Below, in pieces: positions 20,638 to 33,700 of a stretch of 64,000 bases of DNA. Made by a program: the position numbers and the translations under genes. Origin of the DNA: Prunus persica (lineage: Eukaryota; Streptophyta; Magnoliopsida; Rosales; Rosaceae); the NCBI RefSeq assembly GCF_000346465.2, contig NC_034014.1:17353191-17417190 (forward strand), given 5' to 3'. The notes beneath the pieces were generated by a model. That model saw only the letters and a program-made list of their open reading frames with translations. It made no database searches and was not told where the DNA came from. Position 1 is the stretch's first letter. Every line of letters starts with the position of its first letter.

Positions 20638-21992
20638 ATGTCAAACTTGAGGAGGGTGTTGGAGAGGTAAGAGCGAGAAGAGGAAGAAATCCGGCGCAAA
20701 CGTGCTGAGGAAGATCGGGACTCCGATGAAGAAGAGGAAGAAATGCTTGTAGCGGCGTGTATGCTTAATGAATCAAGGCAACACCATCGTCGTCGTGCCC
20801 CAAATGTGAACATACGTAGGCAATCTCTAAGTAAGAATCTGTTGGAAGATTACTTTATCCCAAATTCGTTATATCATATTTCTAAATTTTGAGAAAGATA
20901 TAGAATGCAGCCACATTTGTTCCAAAAAATCATGCATGATATTTATAATTACGACACATACTTCATTCAGAAGTATGATTCTGTTGGAGTTTTGGGTCTT
21001 CTCCCGGAGCAAAAACTTACAGTTGCTTTGCAGATGCTTACTTATGGGATATCTGTAGAGCATGTGGATGAGATTGCAAGGATGGGAAAATCAACTATCC
21101 TATAGTGCTTGGTGAGATTATGTGATGCAGTAGAAAATCTGTACACGAGGGAGTACATTCGCAAACCTACGCCTAGCGACCTACAAAGGCTTCTACAAAA
21201 ACCTGATGCTCGAGGTTTCCCAAGAATGATTGGAAGCATCGATTGCATGCACTGGCAGTGGAAGAATTGCCCAACTGCTTGGCAAGGAGACTACGGAAAT
21301 CGAAAGGGCCAAAAAAGTATAATTTTGTAGCCCGTAGCTTCATTCGATTGTTGGGTTTGGCATGCCTTCTTCGGAGTTGCCAAATCTCAAAGTGACCTCA
21401 ATGTGCTTGGTCAATCCCCGGTGTTCAATGATGTATTGCAAGGTCATTCCCCCTAGGTCACGTTCCAAATCAACAATACCGTATACTATGATACGTATTA
21501 CCTTGCTGACGGAATTTATCCTAAGTGGACGACATTCTTAAAAACAATTTCAAATCCCCAATTCGAGAAGGAAAAAAGCTTTGCTGCCTTTCAAGAAGGT
21601 TACATGAAGACGTGGAAAGGTATTTCGGTATCTTGCAAGCTCGTTAGGGTATTATTAGGGGTGCTGCTCAGATGTTTGATGAGGAGGTGTTGCGGAGCAT
21701 TATGATGATTTGCATCATCCTCCACAACATGATTGTGGAGGATGAGCATGATTATGATCCTCCAGAGGTGTTCGAACCGGATCCAATGAACACGGCCTTG
21801 ACAAGGATTTATGAAAGGCCGATGGGACCAAATGGACATTCATTGGAGCACGAACCATTAGTTCGGGATGGTTGATTCAACAACCCCATGCTTGATCGTT
21901 ACCAGGAAATGCAATCTTCGTATGTTCACGAGAGGCGTCAAGTTGACTTGATCGAGCATTTATGGGAGATGAAAGGCAATCACAATGGATAA
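20638..21992 (+). pseudogene. PIF/Harbinger transposase (HARBI1-like, DDE_Tnp_4) pseudogene
   Basis: Would have cut and joined the element's ends in the nucleus. The acidic/arginine-rich N-terminus (EEEEIRRKRAEEDRDSDEEE) is followed by the helical part (QPHLFQKIMHDI, GLLPEQKLTVALQMLTYG). The DDE core carries the first Asp in IGSIDCMHWQWKNCP. The region after the second motif (LADGIYPKWTTFLKTI, with the Asp of ADG) and the C-terminal FDEEVLRSIMMICIILHNMIVEDE are recognisable. Damage: stops near the N-terminus (about 20668), after FQ/ISKF (about 20889), at 21103, 21327 and 21457, a frameshift near 21600-21660 and a stop at about 21873. Reading continues by homology to the TAA at 21990-21992. 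Confidence 0.88.
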
Positions 21993-22304
21993 AGTCAAGA
22001 TTAATGCTTTGTTTTCAAGTTTGCTTTATTTTGTGTGTGGTGTGGTTTGAATTATGTTTTGTTTTTAATTATGTTTTATTTTGTGTGTGGTGTGTTTGGA
22101 ATTATGCTTTGTTTTTAAGTATACTTTTAATTGTCTTTGTTTTGTGTGTTGTTTGCAATAAAATAAGGTTTCTTTTTAATTAATCTTTGTTTTCATGTGC
22201 AAATATTTTTAATAAATAGTCACATTATGTAATGCTTTCTTTATTGAATAAAAGGGAAACAATACAACAATTGTTAATACATATGGCAAATCTTTCAATC
22301 CAAC
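21993..22304. other. Harbinger spacer between the two convergent pseudogenes
   Basis: AT-rich 3' flank with a locally repeated phrase (TTTTGTGTGTGGTGTG, about 22031 and 22079). No gene. Confidence 0.5.
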
Positions 22305-24166
22305 CTAATGGTTTTGATCATTTAACCAATCCGTATTGCTTGGTCCGTCGTCATGGAAAAGTTTTATTCTCATTACATCCCTTCGTTTCATCTTCCAATA
22401 GGACTTTGTTTCAGGAGACATATGGATGGTATCTATGACCATGATTTTCATCTCTCTATCCTCCATGTCTTTTTCTTGTGCCTGCTGCCTTTCAATTGCA
22501 AATACTTCATGTTGTGCCTTGTCTGCTTCTTCTCTTTTCAAGTCTCTCTCAAGTATCAGTGCACTATTCTTAGCAACTTGCTCCAAAAATTGTACACATT
22601 TATTGTTCGAAGTGCTCCCTTTCTTCGCCTTTGCCACCTTTCTCCCAATAGGTCTCGGTGCACGTGGGAGTGGTGAGTCTTGATCCATTAGGGAGTCCAA
22701 TGGTGAATCGATTGCCGGCGAATCGTGAAGCGGCGTCTCATTCAATACAACCGACGAAGCAGTGCAAATGATTTTGAATCTTGAACAATTCTTCACAATT
22801 TCCCAACATTGGTGACTGTAGAAACTTTTTTTGCCTTTCCCCGTGACACCGAACTACATTTGTGCTTGTACGATCTATTAAAAATAAATAATTGGAAATG
22901 CAACCAAAAAAATGAACATGGAAGGAAAAATAAATAATTTGGAAATGCAAGAAAAAAATTGATTATGCAACAAAATATAAACAATTTAGAAATGCAAGAA
23001 ATAAAATAATTATGCAACAAAATATAAATAAATTAGAAATGCAAGAAATAAAATGATTATGCAACGAAATAAAAGCAATTTAGAAATGCAAGAAACAAAA
23101 TGATTATGCAACAAAAAAATATATATGGAAGAAAATAGAAACAATTTACAAATGCAAAAAAAAAAAAAATTTGATTATGCAACAACATATGTATAAATCA
23201 AAAATACAAGAAAAAAAAATTTATATGCTAGGAAAAAAAAAGTTACATTAAATTGCATAAAACAAGAATTATAAATATTTTACCTCATCGGTAAGATTTT
23301 GACCGCTTCGAATGTTGTCCCTCGCTTTTGCCAAGGCATCCCTTCATTTTCCTAACTCTTTATTCAAAATTTTCCACCTGGATTGTAAGTAGGGGTGGGC
23401 ACGGTTCGGTTTGGACCGGTTTTTGCCTCAAATTAGAACCGATCTGGTACTATTCATCCGATTTGGTTCGGTTCGGTTTTAATAAAAAAAATTCAAAAAC
23501 TGTCCGGTTCAGTTTGAACCGGTTTCGGTCCGGTTCCGGTTCCGGTTCAGTTTTGAACCGGATTATAAAAATTATTTTTTTAAATTATTTTTTAATACAA
23601 TTCTCAACTGAAATATTATTTTTTTACTTGAAAATTAACAAATTATTCAATTTCATATAAAAAATAAATATTAAAGTGAGAAAAGAGAGATATTTTGACA
23701 TTGAACTTGGATAAATATTATGTTTTTTTAGTGAAATTAAAAATATAGCATTAAATATAAATATATATTGAAATTATATATTTTTTTTAGTTTCACCGAT
23801 TCGGTTCGGCCCGATTCGGTTTTTGAAGACATGGAACCGGATCCAGAACCGGTCCAAACCGGTTCGGTTCGGTTTTTAACCGGTTTTTAACTTTTTGGTC
23901 AACTCGATTTTTTTCGATTTGGTTCGGTACGGTTCGGCTCGGATTTCCGGTTCGCCGGTTTGAGTGCCCACCCCTAATTGTAAGGCCATTTCCGTCCGAG
24001 CCGAACCAGATCTTTCAGCAAATTCTTAATGAATTTTTTTCCACATATGAGAAAACTTTATCTCATTGCCAACAATAGGGCAATGACTAACTTTCACCCC
24101 AGACTCACACAACACAATATCTTCCACAGTAGTCCAAGCGCCTCTGGCTTCGGCAGAAGATGCCAT
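22305..24166 (-). pseudogene. Harbinger ORF1 (Myb/trihelix-like, NAM-associated) pseudogene interrupted by a MITE
   Basis: ORF1 proteins of PIF/Harbinger elements carry a Myb-like domain and help the transposase bind DNA and enter the nucleus. The start is ATG 24166 (MASSAEARGAWTTVEDIVLC). Exon 1 continues to a donor at about 23,283 but is cut at residue 64 or so by the hAT-type MITE 23390-23976; behind it the frame resumes with SRWKILNKELGK and then a stop. A second exon near 22,880-22,305 gives the C-terminal NAM-associated part, with a coiled coil (LERDLKREEADKAQHEVFAI) and the closing DTIHMSPETKSYWKMKRRD. A one-base frameshift near 22,795 separates the two halves of this exon. Confidence 0.82.
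23390..23976. mobile_element. hAT-type MITE (587 bp) inside the Harbinger ORF1
   Basis: The ends TAGGGGTGGGCAC and GTGCCCACCCCTA are exact inverted repeats, and both sides carry the same 8-bp target duplication ATTGTAAG (23382-23389 and 23977-23984), diagnostic of hAT insertions. The interior is not coding. It is built of many CCGGTTCGG/CCGAACCGG-type words near both ends, a likely set of subterminal transposase-binding motifs, and an AT-rich centre. It splits the coding sequence of the host element. Confidence 0.95.
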
Positions 24167-24725
24167 TTGTTTTTTGATACAAATGGAAACTAGTAGAAAA
24201 ATGTGAGTGGAATGGAAAAAAAAATTGGAAAGAGAAGAGTTTGTATGAATATTTGGTGTGAAAAGTGAATACAATTGATAGGTATTTATAGGGAAAAATT
24301 ACAGTATTTTTAAAAAAAAATTTGAATTTTTTTGGAAATTTTTTTGCCAAAAAAAGGAGGGTCGTCGAATTTCTGGAAAAAAACCATTGCAGCGCCCAGG
24401 AAGCGCCAGGTGGCATTTTTCCATTGGCTTTATGCTCGCTGACATCACGGCTGACGTTAGCGCCTTCGGACTTGAGCCCAGGCAGATTTTTGCCTGTGGG
24501 CTAGCCATGGTTTGTGGGACTCATCGCTTGCCCGGGCTGCTCCTTGCGCGTTAGAGGCCTTCTAGGCTCGCATAGGGGGCCTTTTGCCTAGTTTTAGAGT
24601 AGGGGTGGACTTGCTCTTAAGTTGAATGCAATACCAATTTCTCTATAATAAAAAAACCAATGTTTCTTTTTTAAGAATAAAATTAGAAAAATGGCTAATG
24701 GGGTCTTCACTTGCAGAAAAACTTA

Positions 24726-25393
24726 GGTTTGTTCGTTAGCGTTTTTAAGGCCTCCTTTTAATTTTTTTGTTTTCATTTTCTACCAAAAACGCGTTTTCTG
24801 AAAACAAATTCAATACAAAAACTGAAAACACCGAATTTTTATTTTCATTTTCTACCAATTGTATTGGTGTGATTGCTTCTTCTTTTTTTCATTTTCAATT
24901 TTTTTTTTGGGTCTGATTTATCTTTTTTTTTTCTTCTTTTTATTTTTTATTTATCATTTTGCATTTTTTATTTTATTTGTTGCACTTCATTATTTTATTT
25001 TGTTACACTAGTTTATATTATTTTAATATAAAACCATCATATATTATTTAATTTCATATTTATTTTAAACTAAAGATAATAGAATTTTTTATCTAGGTTT
25101 TTCTAACATTAGAAATTTTTATATATTTTAATTATACATTTTTCATTGTTTATAATAATTTTAGCTTTTATTTTTTAAAAAAATTTAGAACAAAAATTAG
25201 CAAAAATATACTTGAAAAATAACTCACATTTTATTATTCTCAATTTTTCCTAGCAAACACGTTTTTATTGTTTTTATTTTCTAAATCTGTTTTCCAGTTA
25301 ATCTACCACACGCATTTTCGAATCCTCAATCATTTTCTCGTTTTCATTCCAAGAAAACATTCTTCGTAAATGTTACCGAACGGGCCCTCAGGT
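24726..25393. mobile_element. Probable degenerate MITE
   Basis: The left side reads GGTTTGTTCGTTAGCGTTTT; the complement of the right side reads GGGCCCGTTCGGTAACATTT, an imperfect inverted pair of the kind found in common plant MITEs. The interior is T-rich with ATTTTCTACCAAA words and mirrored GAAAAC words. No clear target duplication was found. A second, similar left end (GTGTCGTTCAGTATCGTTTT) begins at 25,392, so two such elements may be adjacent. Confidence 0.38.
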
Positions 25394-26082
25394 GTCGTTC
25401 AGTATCGTTTTTAAGGGCCATTTTTTGTTTTCAAACTCAGAAAACATATGGATATCTATTCAGTGGGTTGTTTTCCGAAAACACAAAAAATGACTTTTGA
25501 AAATGAATCCGAATTTATGCCTTGCAGACAGAAAACATCCAAATTACGTGTTATGAATTTTTGTTTTTAGTAAAACATATTCATTGAAGTCGGATCCTTG
25601 GCTTGAATCAAACCCCCACCATCACAGCCTACACCATCAAACCCACCACCACCACAACCGTCAGACCACCTCTATCGCCTAACCTCATTGTCACCCTCCA
25701 AAACCCAGAATTGCATACAAACTCTCCAAATAATTGCTGTTTTCTCACCCTTCAATCCACGGTGCCCTAGCCCATTGTCCAATGTAGATTTGGCATAACA
25801 AAATTGTGATTGGAAAAGGAAGGCTTCATATATTTTTACATGAGTCCAAGAGTCCCCACATCACCACCACTCAAACTCAGCCAAGGGTGGTGCTATGCAC
25901 AAGGCAGGCTTGGTGCCTACCCAGCCCAAATTCTTTCAACCCAAAAAAATAAAAAAACTCCTACATGTGTTATAAGCCCATCCCAAAATTAAAAAAAATA
26001 AAATAAAAGCAAACTCTACACTTATGTTGCCCATCCAAGTGGTCTCATATCTTCTCTCTCCTTCTCTTTTGGCTATTAGACT

Positions 26083-26118
<36 letters not shown>

Positions 26119-26559
26119 TACTCTATAGCAGCAAGTTTCTCCCTATTTTTTCTTTTTTGGGTTAAATTCTCCCTCTATTTGGTGGGTAACTTGGCAACAA
26201 CATCTTCTCCTCTCTTTTTGTCAACAAGTATTATTCTCATTCTCTTATTTGCTATATATCTTTAATTATAGTTTTAAATTTAAAATTAAGTATTCTAGGG
26301 TTTAATTAGGGATGAATTATAATTTTGGAATTTTGTTGAAATTAATTAGGGCTTTGATTAGGGATGAATCATTCTAGGGCTTTGCTTTGGGATTTTGTTA
26401 AAATTGAGTATTCTAGGATTTAATTATGGATGAATTATAATTTTTGATTTGGTATTGTTGATATGCTATTATGAGAATTTGTTTGATTTTTTGTTGGTAT
26501 GTTTGATTAAAATTCTTTCTATATATTGTTCATATGCTATCTTTTATTATGTTGAATCA
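25394..26559. other. Spacer without gene; contains a CT microsatellite
   Basis: No supported reading frame. A (CT)n tract lies at about 26086-26116. From about 26,260 to 26,460 the phrase TTCTAGGGTTTAATTAGGGATGAATTATAATTTT recurs three times with changes, probably the leader region of the transposase remnant downstream. Confidence 0.5.
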
Positions 26560-27420
26560 CAATCGGAATCCCAAGAGAACAAAGAATTTATTGTCTTTTT
26601 TTAAGAAAAAGAATGATAGGCCATAATCTAGTACATTGCCTTCTAACACTTCTTTATCTACTCCTATATGTGATGAGCAAAATCTTCCTGAGTCTCCCAT
26701 TGTCGAGCCTCCAGTTGAAAAAGTTGAGTCACAAAGAGTTGATGATGATCATGATTTTAATATCAATTATCTTCAGTGTTATCCAAGATTATGTCGTCTA
26801 ATATGCAAATATGCGGTCAAGGGTATGACGGTGCTAGTAATATGTGCAGTTCATGGAATGGATTACAAGCATTATTTTTTCAAGATTGTCTATATGCATA
26901 TTATGTGCCATGCTCTGCTCATTACTTGTAATTAGCATTAAATGGCGCAGCTAAAGATGTGAAAGTTGTATGGAGATTTTGTTAATGTTGACTAACATTG
27001 GAAATTTTGTTAATGCTTCTACTAAGCGCCGTAATAAGTTAAACTTAATTTGAAAAGCTGAACTCAAGGAGTTGTTGGATTATGGGGAACTTGAGACATG
27101 TAGAGGACTTCATCAGTGATCATGGACCTAACCAGCAGTTTCGTGGCGATGCAAAGAGTGACTATATTGCTATGATGTCTTTTGAGTTTGCGTTTCCATT
27201 GGTTTTGATGGATAAAATTATGGGATTGACCAATTTTCTTTGTTAAGCATTTTAGACTAAAACTCAAGACATTGTAAGTGCTTTAAATTTTATTGAAAAC
27301 ACAAAAATGCAGCTTCAAGATATGAGGGAACATGGTTGGGATAATTTATTCATGAGTGTAGTATTATTTTGTGTACTACATGGTGTTGATGTTCCTGATA
27401 TAGGGTTTAGGGCAAAAAGA
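26560..27420 (+). pseudogene. hAT-related (ZMYM1/TTF-type, DUF4371) transposase remnant
   Basis: Read in several frames, the stretch gives pieces of the plant zinc finger MYM-type 1-like transposases: the start NRNPKRTKNLLSFFKKKND, then SPIVEPPVEKVESQRVDDD with YPRLCRLICKY. After a gap comes GYDGASNMCSSWNGLQALFF with DCLYAYYVPCSAH, then DYIAMMSFEFAFPLVLMDKI and LCTTWC fragments. Many stops and frame changes are present. The middle of the protein, including most of the DUF4371 region, is missing. The remnant stops where the LTR-like fragment begins. No terminal repeats were seen. Confidence 0.62.
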
Positions 27421-27782
27421 TAGGTAACAACTAGATCCTTAATTAATTCTTAATTATTATTTTATTCAAAGAAATGACTAGAATACCCTTGGAAATATTT
27501 AGTAGATTTGAGTTGACTTTTTGATTGGGAAGGAATTTGGAGATTTTGATTGTACCGTTGTGTAGAACGTGACGAAACAAGTCCGTAGAGACGTAGTGTG
27601 CTCGAATTGGAGTTATAATGAAGAAAATACGATTAAAATTCATTGAGGGGCAAAATTGTAATTTTTCAGATCGGAAATTTTAAAACCTCTATCTCTCTTC
27701 GCGAACCAGTCTCCCTCCCCCCCCCCCCCCCAAATTTGTTCTGCTCCAGCCGTGGCTTCTTCAAGCCACCATCACCGCCACA
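27421..27782 (+). mobile_element. Fragment of an LTR-like repeat, cut by the CACTA block
   Basis: It matches, in the opposite orientation, the insert at 45582-46281. Shared features in the same order are the start (GGTAACAACTAGATCC against TGTAATAACCAAATCC), GTTGACTTTTTG, GGGAAGGAATTTGG, TTGTACCGTTG, ACGTAGTG and AAAATTGTAATTTTT. It includes a run of 14 C at about 27,718-27,731. The match ends where the CACTA terminus starts at 27783. The ends and composition resemble a gypsy-type LTR, but no internal domain is present to prove it. Confidence 0.55.
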
Positions 27783-28879
27783 CACAACTACAAAAAGTGA
27801 AAAAGACGACCAGAAAACAACGACGGTCTAAGTGAAAACCGTCGTGGTTTTTAAAAAGACGACGGTTCTAAAAACACCGTCGTGTAATACAACCTTAGAC
27901 AACTAAAAAATGGAGATTCAAATGGCTGTTCAAAAACAACGACGTACCTAATTAAACAACCGACATCTATTTGAAACAGATTTCCGCAGTGTAAAATCAA
28001 AGCCAACAAAGAACGGCAGAAGTTATGAATCGACCGACGTAGAAAGTAAAGACGACGATATCAATAAAAACCGCCGTTTTTACTCATAAAATAACACAAC
28101 GAGGTTTTCGTATAAGACGCCGTATAATTACAAACAAATCCACGGCTTTAAAATACAAAATATCGCCGTATTAAATTAATGTACAACGACGGAAAATATA
28201 AATATATCGACGTCATTCTCGTATAGTTTTACGACGTTATCTTTAAATCGTACGATAAAATTTAACGTCGTATTTATTCATTTTATACGTCGTACCTTTA
28301 ATTTAAACTGTCGTCTTAATAAGAATTTTTGTTAACAATTTTTTTCTTTGATTTTCTTATCCTACGTCGGTAGATCTACTTAATGAAAAGATAACACGTC
28401 GCAAAACAAATATTGCGTCGTGTTAGTTAAAAACGACGACATAACAAAAAACCGTCGTTGTTTCGAAATCTTACCAGATGGAACTCTGTTCCACATCATA
28501 ATCTTAACAAATGACACAGATTTGCAATCAGAGAGACAATTTTTTTTACAAATTCTAGAACATTAATTTCCCTCATTTTAAATTTCCTCGGGAAAGAAAA
28601 ATCTATTTATCACGCTTTGTAATTGAAAACTAAAACTGAAAGAATTCGGGAAAAAAACCTCTATTTATAATTTAAAAATAAAATCCACATCGGTTGTATT
28701 ACACTTAACGACGTTTAACAAAATAATCTACGTCGGTAATTATAAATCTACCGCCATCTTACCTTAATATAGACGACGAGAAAAGACGACGGTAGAACAG
28801 AAAACCGCCGTTGTTTCAGTTTCTTTAACATTTGGTCCTTTATCTTTCTGCAGGACTTGTATAGTTCAAAGCATTGACA

Positions 28880-29300
28880 ATGTCTTCATCATATCTCCCA
28901 GCAACTACTGATTCGATTGCTCATGCTTTAGAGGCCATCTGAAGCCATTTCTATTCTTTATCGCATTCTTGAAACCCATCTTCTTCTTCTGAAGCTCTAC
29001 GGATAAAGGAAGAGGCTATCACAAATCTGACGGATCTTCTTAGCCAAGAAAATTAAGCAGAGGATCAGGCACATCTGATCTTCAGATTTCCCTGAGAAGC
29101 GAACTTTCCTTCGACAGCGAGTGGAGGCCAGGCTTGCATCTCTTTTGATGGAAAGCAAGGAGTATTCAGAAGCACTAAGTGTCCTATCAGGCTTGATCAA
29201 GGAAGTGAGAAGGCTAGTTGACAAGCTTCTTCTTGTGGACATATATTTGATGCGAGTAAGCTCAATTTCTCTTTGAGAAAGACATCCAAATTATTGTCTT
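28880..29300 (+). pseudogene. Captured fragment of RPN6 (PSMD11), 26S proteasome lid subunit, in the left CACTA arm
   Basis: From ATG 28880 the sequence reads MSSSYLPATTDSIAHALEA, then after small frame changes EAISILYRILE, PSSSSEALRIKEEAITNLTD and LLSQEN. Next, after a gap of roughly 50 residues, comes KRTFLRQRVEARLASLLMES with KEYSEALSVLSGLIKEVRRL, DKLLLVDI and SKLNFSLRK. This is the N-terminal PAM/TPR-like part of plant RPN6. Stops, frameshifts and the internal deletion exclude function. It is a host gene piece carried by the transposon, lying between the terminal motif array and the transposase leader. Confidence 0.82.
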
Positions 29301-29719
29301 TGAGACGTGAGAGACAGTGTCTCTGAGAGAGGAAGAACTTGGAACCCTAAATGTAAACCGAAAATGAATGAAAGCGACAAATTTATAGAATAAATTTTTA
29401 AAACCAACGGCGGTCCTTACAAAAAAACCGCCGTTTAAATTGTAAAATCAACGTCGGTATGACCGACGTATATTACAGAAATCCACGTCGGTACATTAAT
29501 AAAAACGATGTGTTAAATAATCTACCATGACGCGAGTTATTACTTATGTACTTTAATTTTTGAGTTTACTACGACGGTAACTACAACACTACTGTCGTAT
29601 TTATTTACCACGTCCGAAGTTAAATGTACCGTCGTATTTTGTAATTTATACGTCGTAGTTATATGTAACCGCCATATTATTTTTTTGAAATGGTTTTATA
29701 TGTAAGCAACTTTTCGTCT

Positions 29720-30796
29720 ACCTGACTTACACATGCACTGTTTCCAAACCCGATTAAAACTTTCAATCTCCCAGAGAAAACTTTTTGTCTTTTTTCCTTG
29801 TCAGAGCACTGTCAGAGTATCTCATCGTCTTCCTCTCGTCTTCTTCGTCGTCTCTGAACTTAAACATCGTCTTCCTCTTGCTTTCATTGCACGCAAAAGG
29901 TAAGCTTTCATTTTCACTATTTTGGTTGCTGTTTTGCATGCTCATACGTTTTTTGTTTGAAAATTTTTTTTACCTTTTTTCTGGCCAAAATCATTTTACT
30001 TCTTTCCAAGTTCGATAAAATATACAGACAAAGAGGGAAAGTTTCCAACTTTGAAGACAACTACCTCAACTAAATAAGACGACGGTAGCTTCTTATTTAC
30101 ATGGTTAAATATGTAGACCACGACGGTTCGTCAGTCGTTCTAGCGTCGTCTGAAAATTGATAAAGTTGTTTTTAAAATTATAGTCTTTTTTTTATTTGCT
30201 TGTTTAATTGCAGGTTTGATTTCTCTGAACAATGGTTTTTGTTTTTCCCTAATTTGATAAAATATAAAGAAAAAGAAAGTAGGGTTGGTATCTAATATAG
30301 ACGACAGTATCTTATTGTTTTACGTCGTGTGAATGTTAATACCACGACGTCATATTAAAATACCGTCGTCTATATAAGATTCCAAAACTTTCTTTCTTGA
30401 CCTTGTATTTTATCAAATTAGAAGACAAAAACCATGGTTCAGAAAAATCAAATCTGCAATCAAACATTCACAGAGAAAGAAAGAAGGGTTTTGGATCCTT
30501 ATATAGACGACGGTATATTACTATTGACGTCGTGTGAACATCAATACCACGACGTTATATAAATATTTCGTCGTTTATAGTTAATTATCACGTCGTCCAG
30601 TAAATATCGACGTAATAAGTTATTATTACGTCTTATTTTATATTATTTCGTCGTTGTTTAATTACCTTGGTTTTAAACATTTATTACGTCTGAGATTATT
30701 TCATTGCGTCGTTTAAAATCATATCATACGTCGTATTTTATTAATAACCGTCGTTTGTGTTCTTAATCTTTTCCTGAAATATTTTCACTTGCAGTT
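29720..30796 (+). promoter_or_regulatory. Promoter, leader exon and leader intron of the left CACTA gene
   Basis: A TC-rich stretch at about 29,760-29,898 ends at the donor AAAAG|GTAAGC, and a TTGCAG acceptor lies at about 30,795, just before the first codons. This suggests an untranslated first exon and an intron of about 900 bases. The intron contains an inverted repeat (around 30,210-30,300 against 30,370-30,465, phrases GCAGGTTTGATTTCTCTGAA and its complement) and many CGTCGT motifs. The right copy has the same layout, with its donor at about 42914. Confidence 0.5.
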
Positions 30797-33700
30797 TTGT
30801 CTGTAAAAATAGTTTCTCAAGACCAAAGTAAGGACTCTGGCTCCAAGAAAAATGGAGGTAAGGAGCTTGGAATGGTAACTCCTCAAGAGAAGTCTTCGAA
30901 GAAGATGAAGTTTGCTTCATCATCTGCTGAGACAGAACCAACCAGCACGACAACAATCTCTGATGATTCAAAGTCTGGTCGAGGTATGAGCACAATGCCT
31001 CGTGTTGTGAAGAGAAAACTTCAGAAACTCAGGCCAATTGTTGAGTACAATAAAAGCGGGAAAGGAATTGGCCAAGCACATAGTGAGATGCAGTCCTACA
31101 TTGGTGTGTTGGCACGCTCCAGAGTTCCACTTGTGGACATGAAATGGGCTCAAATCCCCAAGGATATAAAGGAGCAGATTTGGAAAGCAGTTGACATTGC
31201 TTTTGTGGTAGGTCAAGGGGGCAAGAACTCTGTGTTAGCTTCTGCTGCCAAGAAATGGAAGGATTTCAAGTCTACACTAACGAGGCATTATATCCTTCCA
31301 TACACCAATGACAGGGAGAGATAAAGCCAACCCCCTGAAACATATAAATTCATAGAGAAAGCACAATGGGATGCCTTTGTAGCTTCAAGGTTATCCAAAG
31401 ATTTTGAGTCTGTGCATTCTCAACATGCACAGATTAGGGAGAAACTTGAGTACAATCATCGATTGTCTCGAAAAGGATATGCTGGTTTGGAGGATCAATT
31501 GGAGGAAACCATGCCTGGGGTAGAAATTGATCGATCTACCTTATGGAAGAGAGCTAGATAGGACAAACATGGTAACATCCCGGATCCAAAGGTGGCAGAG
31601 AAAGAAAAATTAATTGTAAGCCTACTCACTCTGTTTTAAATTTTTATTAAACTGTAAATAATTCTGGAAGAGAGCTAGATAGGACAAACATGGTAACATC
31701 CCGGATCCAAAGGTGGCAGAGAAAGAAAAATTAATTGTAAGCCTACTCACTCTGTTTTAAATTTTTATTAAACTGTAAATAATTCTTATTACGTCTTATG
31801 TTATATTTTGTGTCGTGTGAATGATATTACTACGTTGAAATGTTTTAAACAAGGTCGTTAAAGGTGTGAATATTGAATCATCCCTCTGTTATCTGTAAAT
31901 AAAGCATAAGACGTCGGTGGTTTATTCATTTCGTCGTTTTAAAAAACTAACCACGTCGGTATAACTACCATCGTGATAAATTATAATAACGTCGATTTAT
32001 ATGTTATTGCGTCGTCTGAAATTATATAATACGTCGTTTGTATATAAATAACCGTCGTGTGTTTTTTGTTCTTACTTTTTTATATATCTTTGTTTTAGGA
32101 TGAATTGCAAAAATAAGTCTCGGAAGGCAAAGTCACTGTATCTGACAGCAATGATGTGCTGACCATGGCTTTGGGCCCCGAGCATCCAGGCAGAGTCAGA
32201 GGGGTAGGTGCTGGGATTTCCCCAAGGCAATATTTCAATTTACCCAAACCACAGAGGATGAACTTTGACGACCGTTTAAAGGACAGTTTAAGAGTTCTCC
32301 TTCAAGAAGAGAATAAAAAGATGGAAGCTAAGGCAAGGGAAGAGGCTTTAAGGATGGACGCTAGAACCAAACAATTGGTAGAGGCTGAGAGGGAGCATTT
32401 CCTGAGTCAGCTTTCCCAATTAATTCCCAATTTTGATCCAAGCATGCTTAAACCAAGAATTAGCCAAAGTCCCAAAAATCCAATGTCTGACAAAGCAAGC
32501 TGCTCTGGAGGTGATGTGAGATCCCTACATTTTGAGGATGATATTGCCAAAAATGGGAAACATCAGGAAGAAAAGGTAACATATCTGAACTTTGAATTCT
32601 CTGTTTTTTTAAAAACTATTAGACGTCGTTATTATTAATAAAACCGTCGTTTGAAATACATACCACGACGATTTTAAAAATAAACCGTCGTTTGTATTTC
32701 AATACCACGTCGTATTTAGTTTCCTTGTTTTACACGCCATTAAACGTCGTTATTTTTAAAACTTTGTGGTTTTTAGACGACGGTGTTAGTCATTCCCGAC
32801 GTAATAGATGAAGAGAAAAAAGAAGAAAAACAAGATGAAAAGGAGAAAGAAGATGAAGAAAAGCATGACGACCAGGTATGTTCACATAACTTTGCCTTTT
32901 TTATTTGTGTTTCAAAATTTCAGACGTCGATATTTTTCTTTAAACCGTCGTTTGTTTACAACTTAGACGGCGGAATTTTTTTCTAAGACGTAATAAATTA
33001 TTCACCACGAAGATTTTTTCACCGTCGTTTAAATTCTTTTCAGACGACGTTTTATTCCTTAAACCGTCGTTTTTATTGAATTACCACATCATTTTTTTTA
33101 TTTCTTTAAACAGGTTATTAAAGTTGTTGATTATTCAAATATGGAGGCGCCATCTTCTTTAAAATCCCTTTGTCGTTATGTGGAAACGACACTCGTGCCT
33201 CAGGATAAGACCCTGAACTTTACAATTGATAAGGAGGTGTTTGGTCTAGAACGCGATACCTTCCTCCTGCCTGAAGATATTACACAATTTGCAGGCATGG
33301 AAGAAATAGGAGCTACTGTCATTGCTGTATATATGAGGTTTGTCATTCTAAAATAATACGTCGTTGGTTTATTTATTGCGTCGTCTTAACTAACTAACCA
33401 CGTCGTTAGTATGTACCGTCGTGATAAATATATTATAACGTCGTTGTCTATTTCAGTACGTCGTGTGAAATTTTATAATACGTCGTTTTGTTATACATAA
33501 CCGTCGTGTGTTTTTTTGTGCTGACTTGTTTATATTATTTTATATATTTAGGTACTTACACGATCTTTTGAAACAAGCAAATATGTGCAGCATGGTTGGC
33601 TTTATCGACCCTGCTACAGTTAGTGCCAACTCTTGGACAATAGCTGACAGATCACGACTGGTAGCAGCTCGACTTCAGAGGACTAATGGTGAACAGATTT

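Larger units (their letters stand above)
19890..24616 (+). mobile_element. Complete PIF/Harbinger element (4.7 kb), both genes decayed
   Basis: Perfect 15-bp terminal inverted repeats, GAGCAAGTCCACCCC at the left end and its complement at the right end, are flanked by the 3-bp duplication TTA (19887-19889 and 24617-24619), as is typical of PIF/Harbinger. Inside are a DDE transposase pseudogene (plus strand, 20638-21992) and, convergent to it, a Myb/trihelix-like ORF1 pseudogene (minus strand, 22305-24166), the normal two-gene layout of the superfamily. A hAT-type MITE has inserted into ORF1. Since both genes are broken, the copy can move only with help from elsewhere. Confidence 0.93.

Noticed and set aside
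23328..23660. 110-codon frame inside the hAT MITE
   Set aside because: Made by the GGTTCGG repeat words and AT-rich centre; the element is non-coding and starts within the frame.
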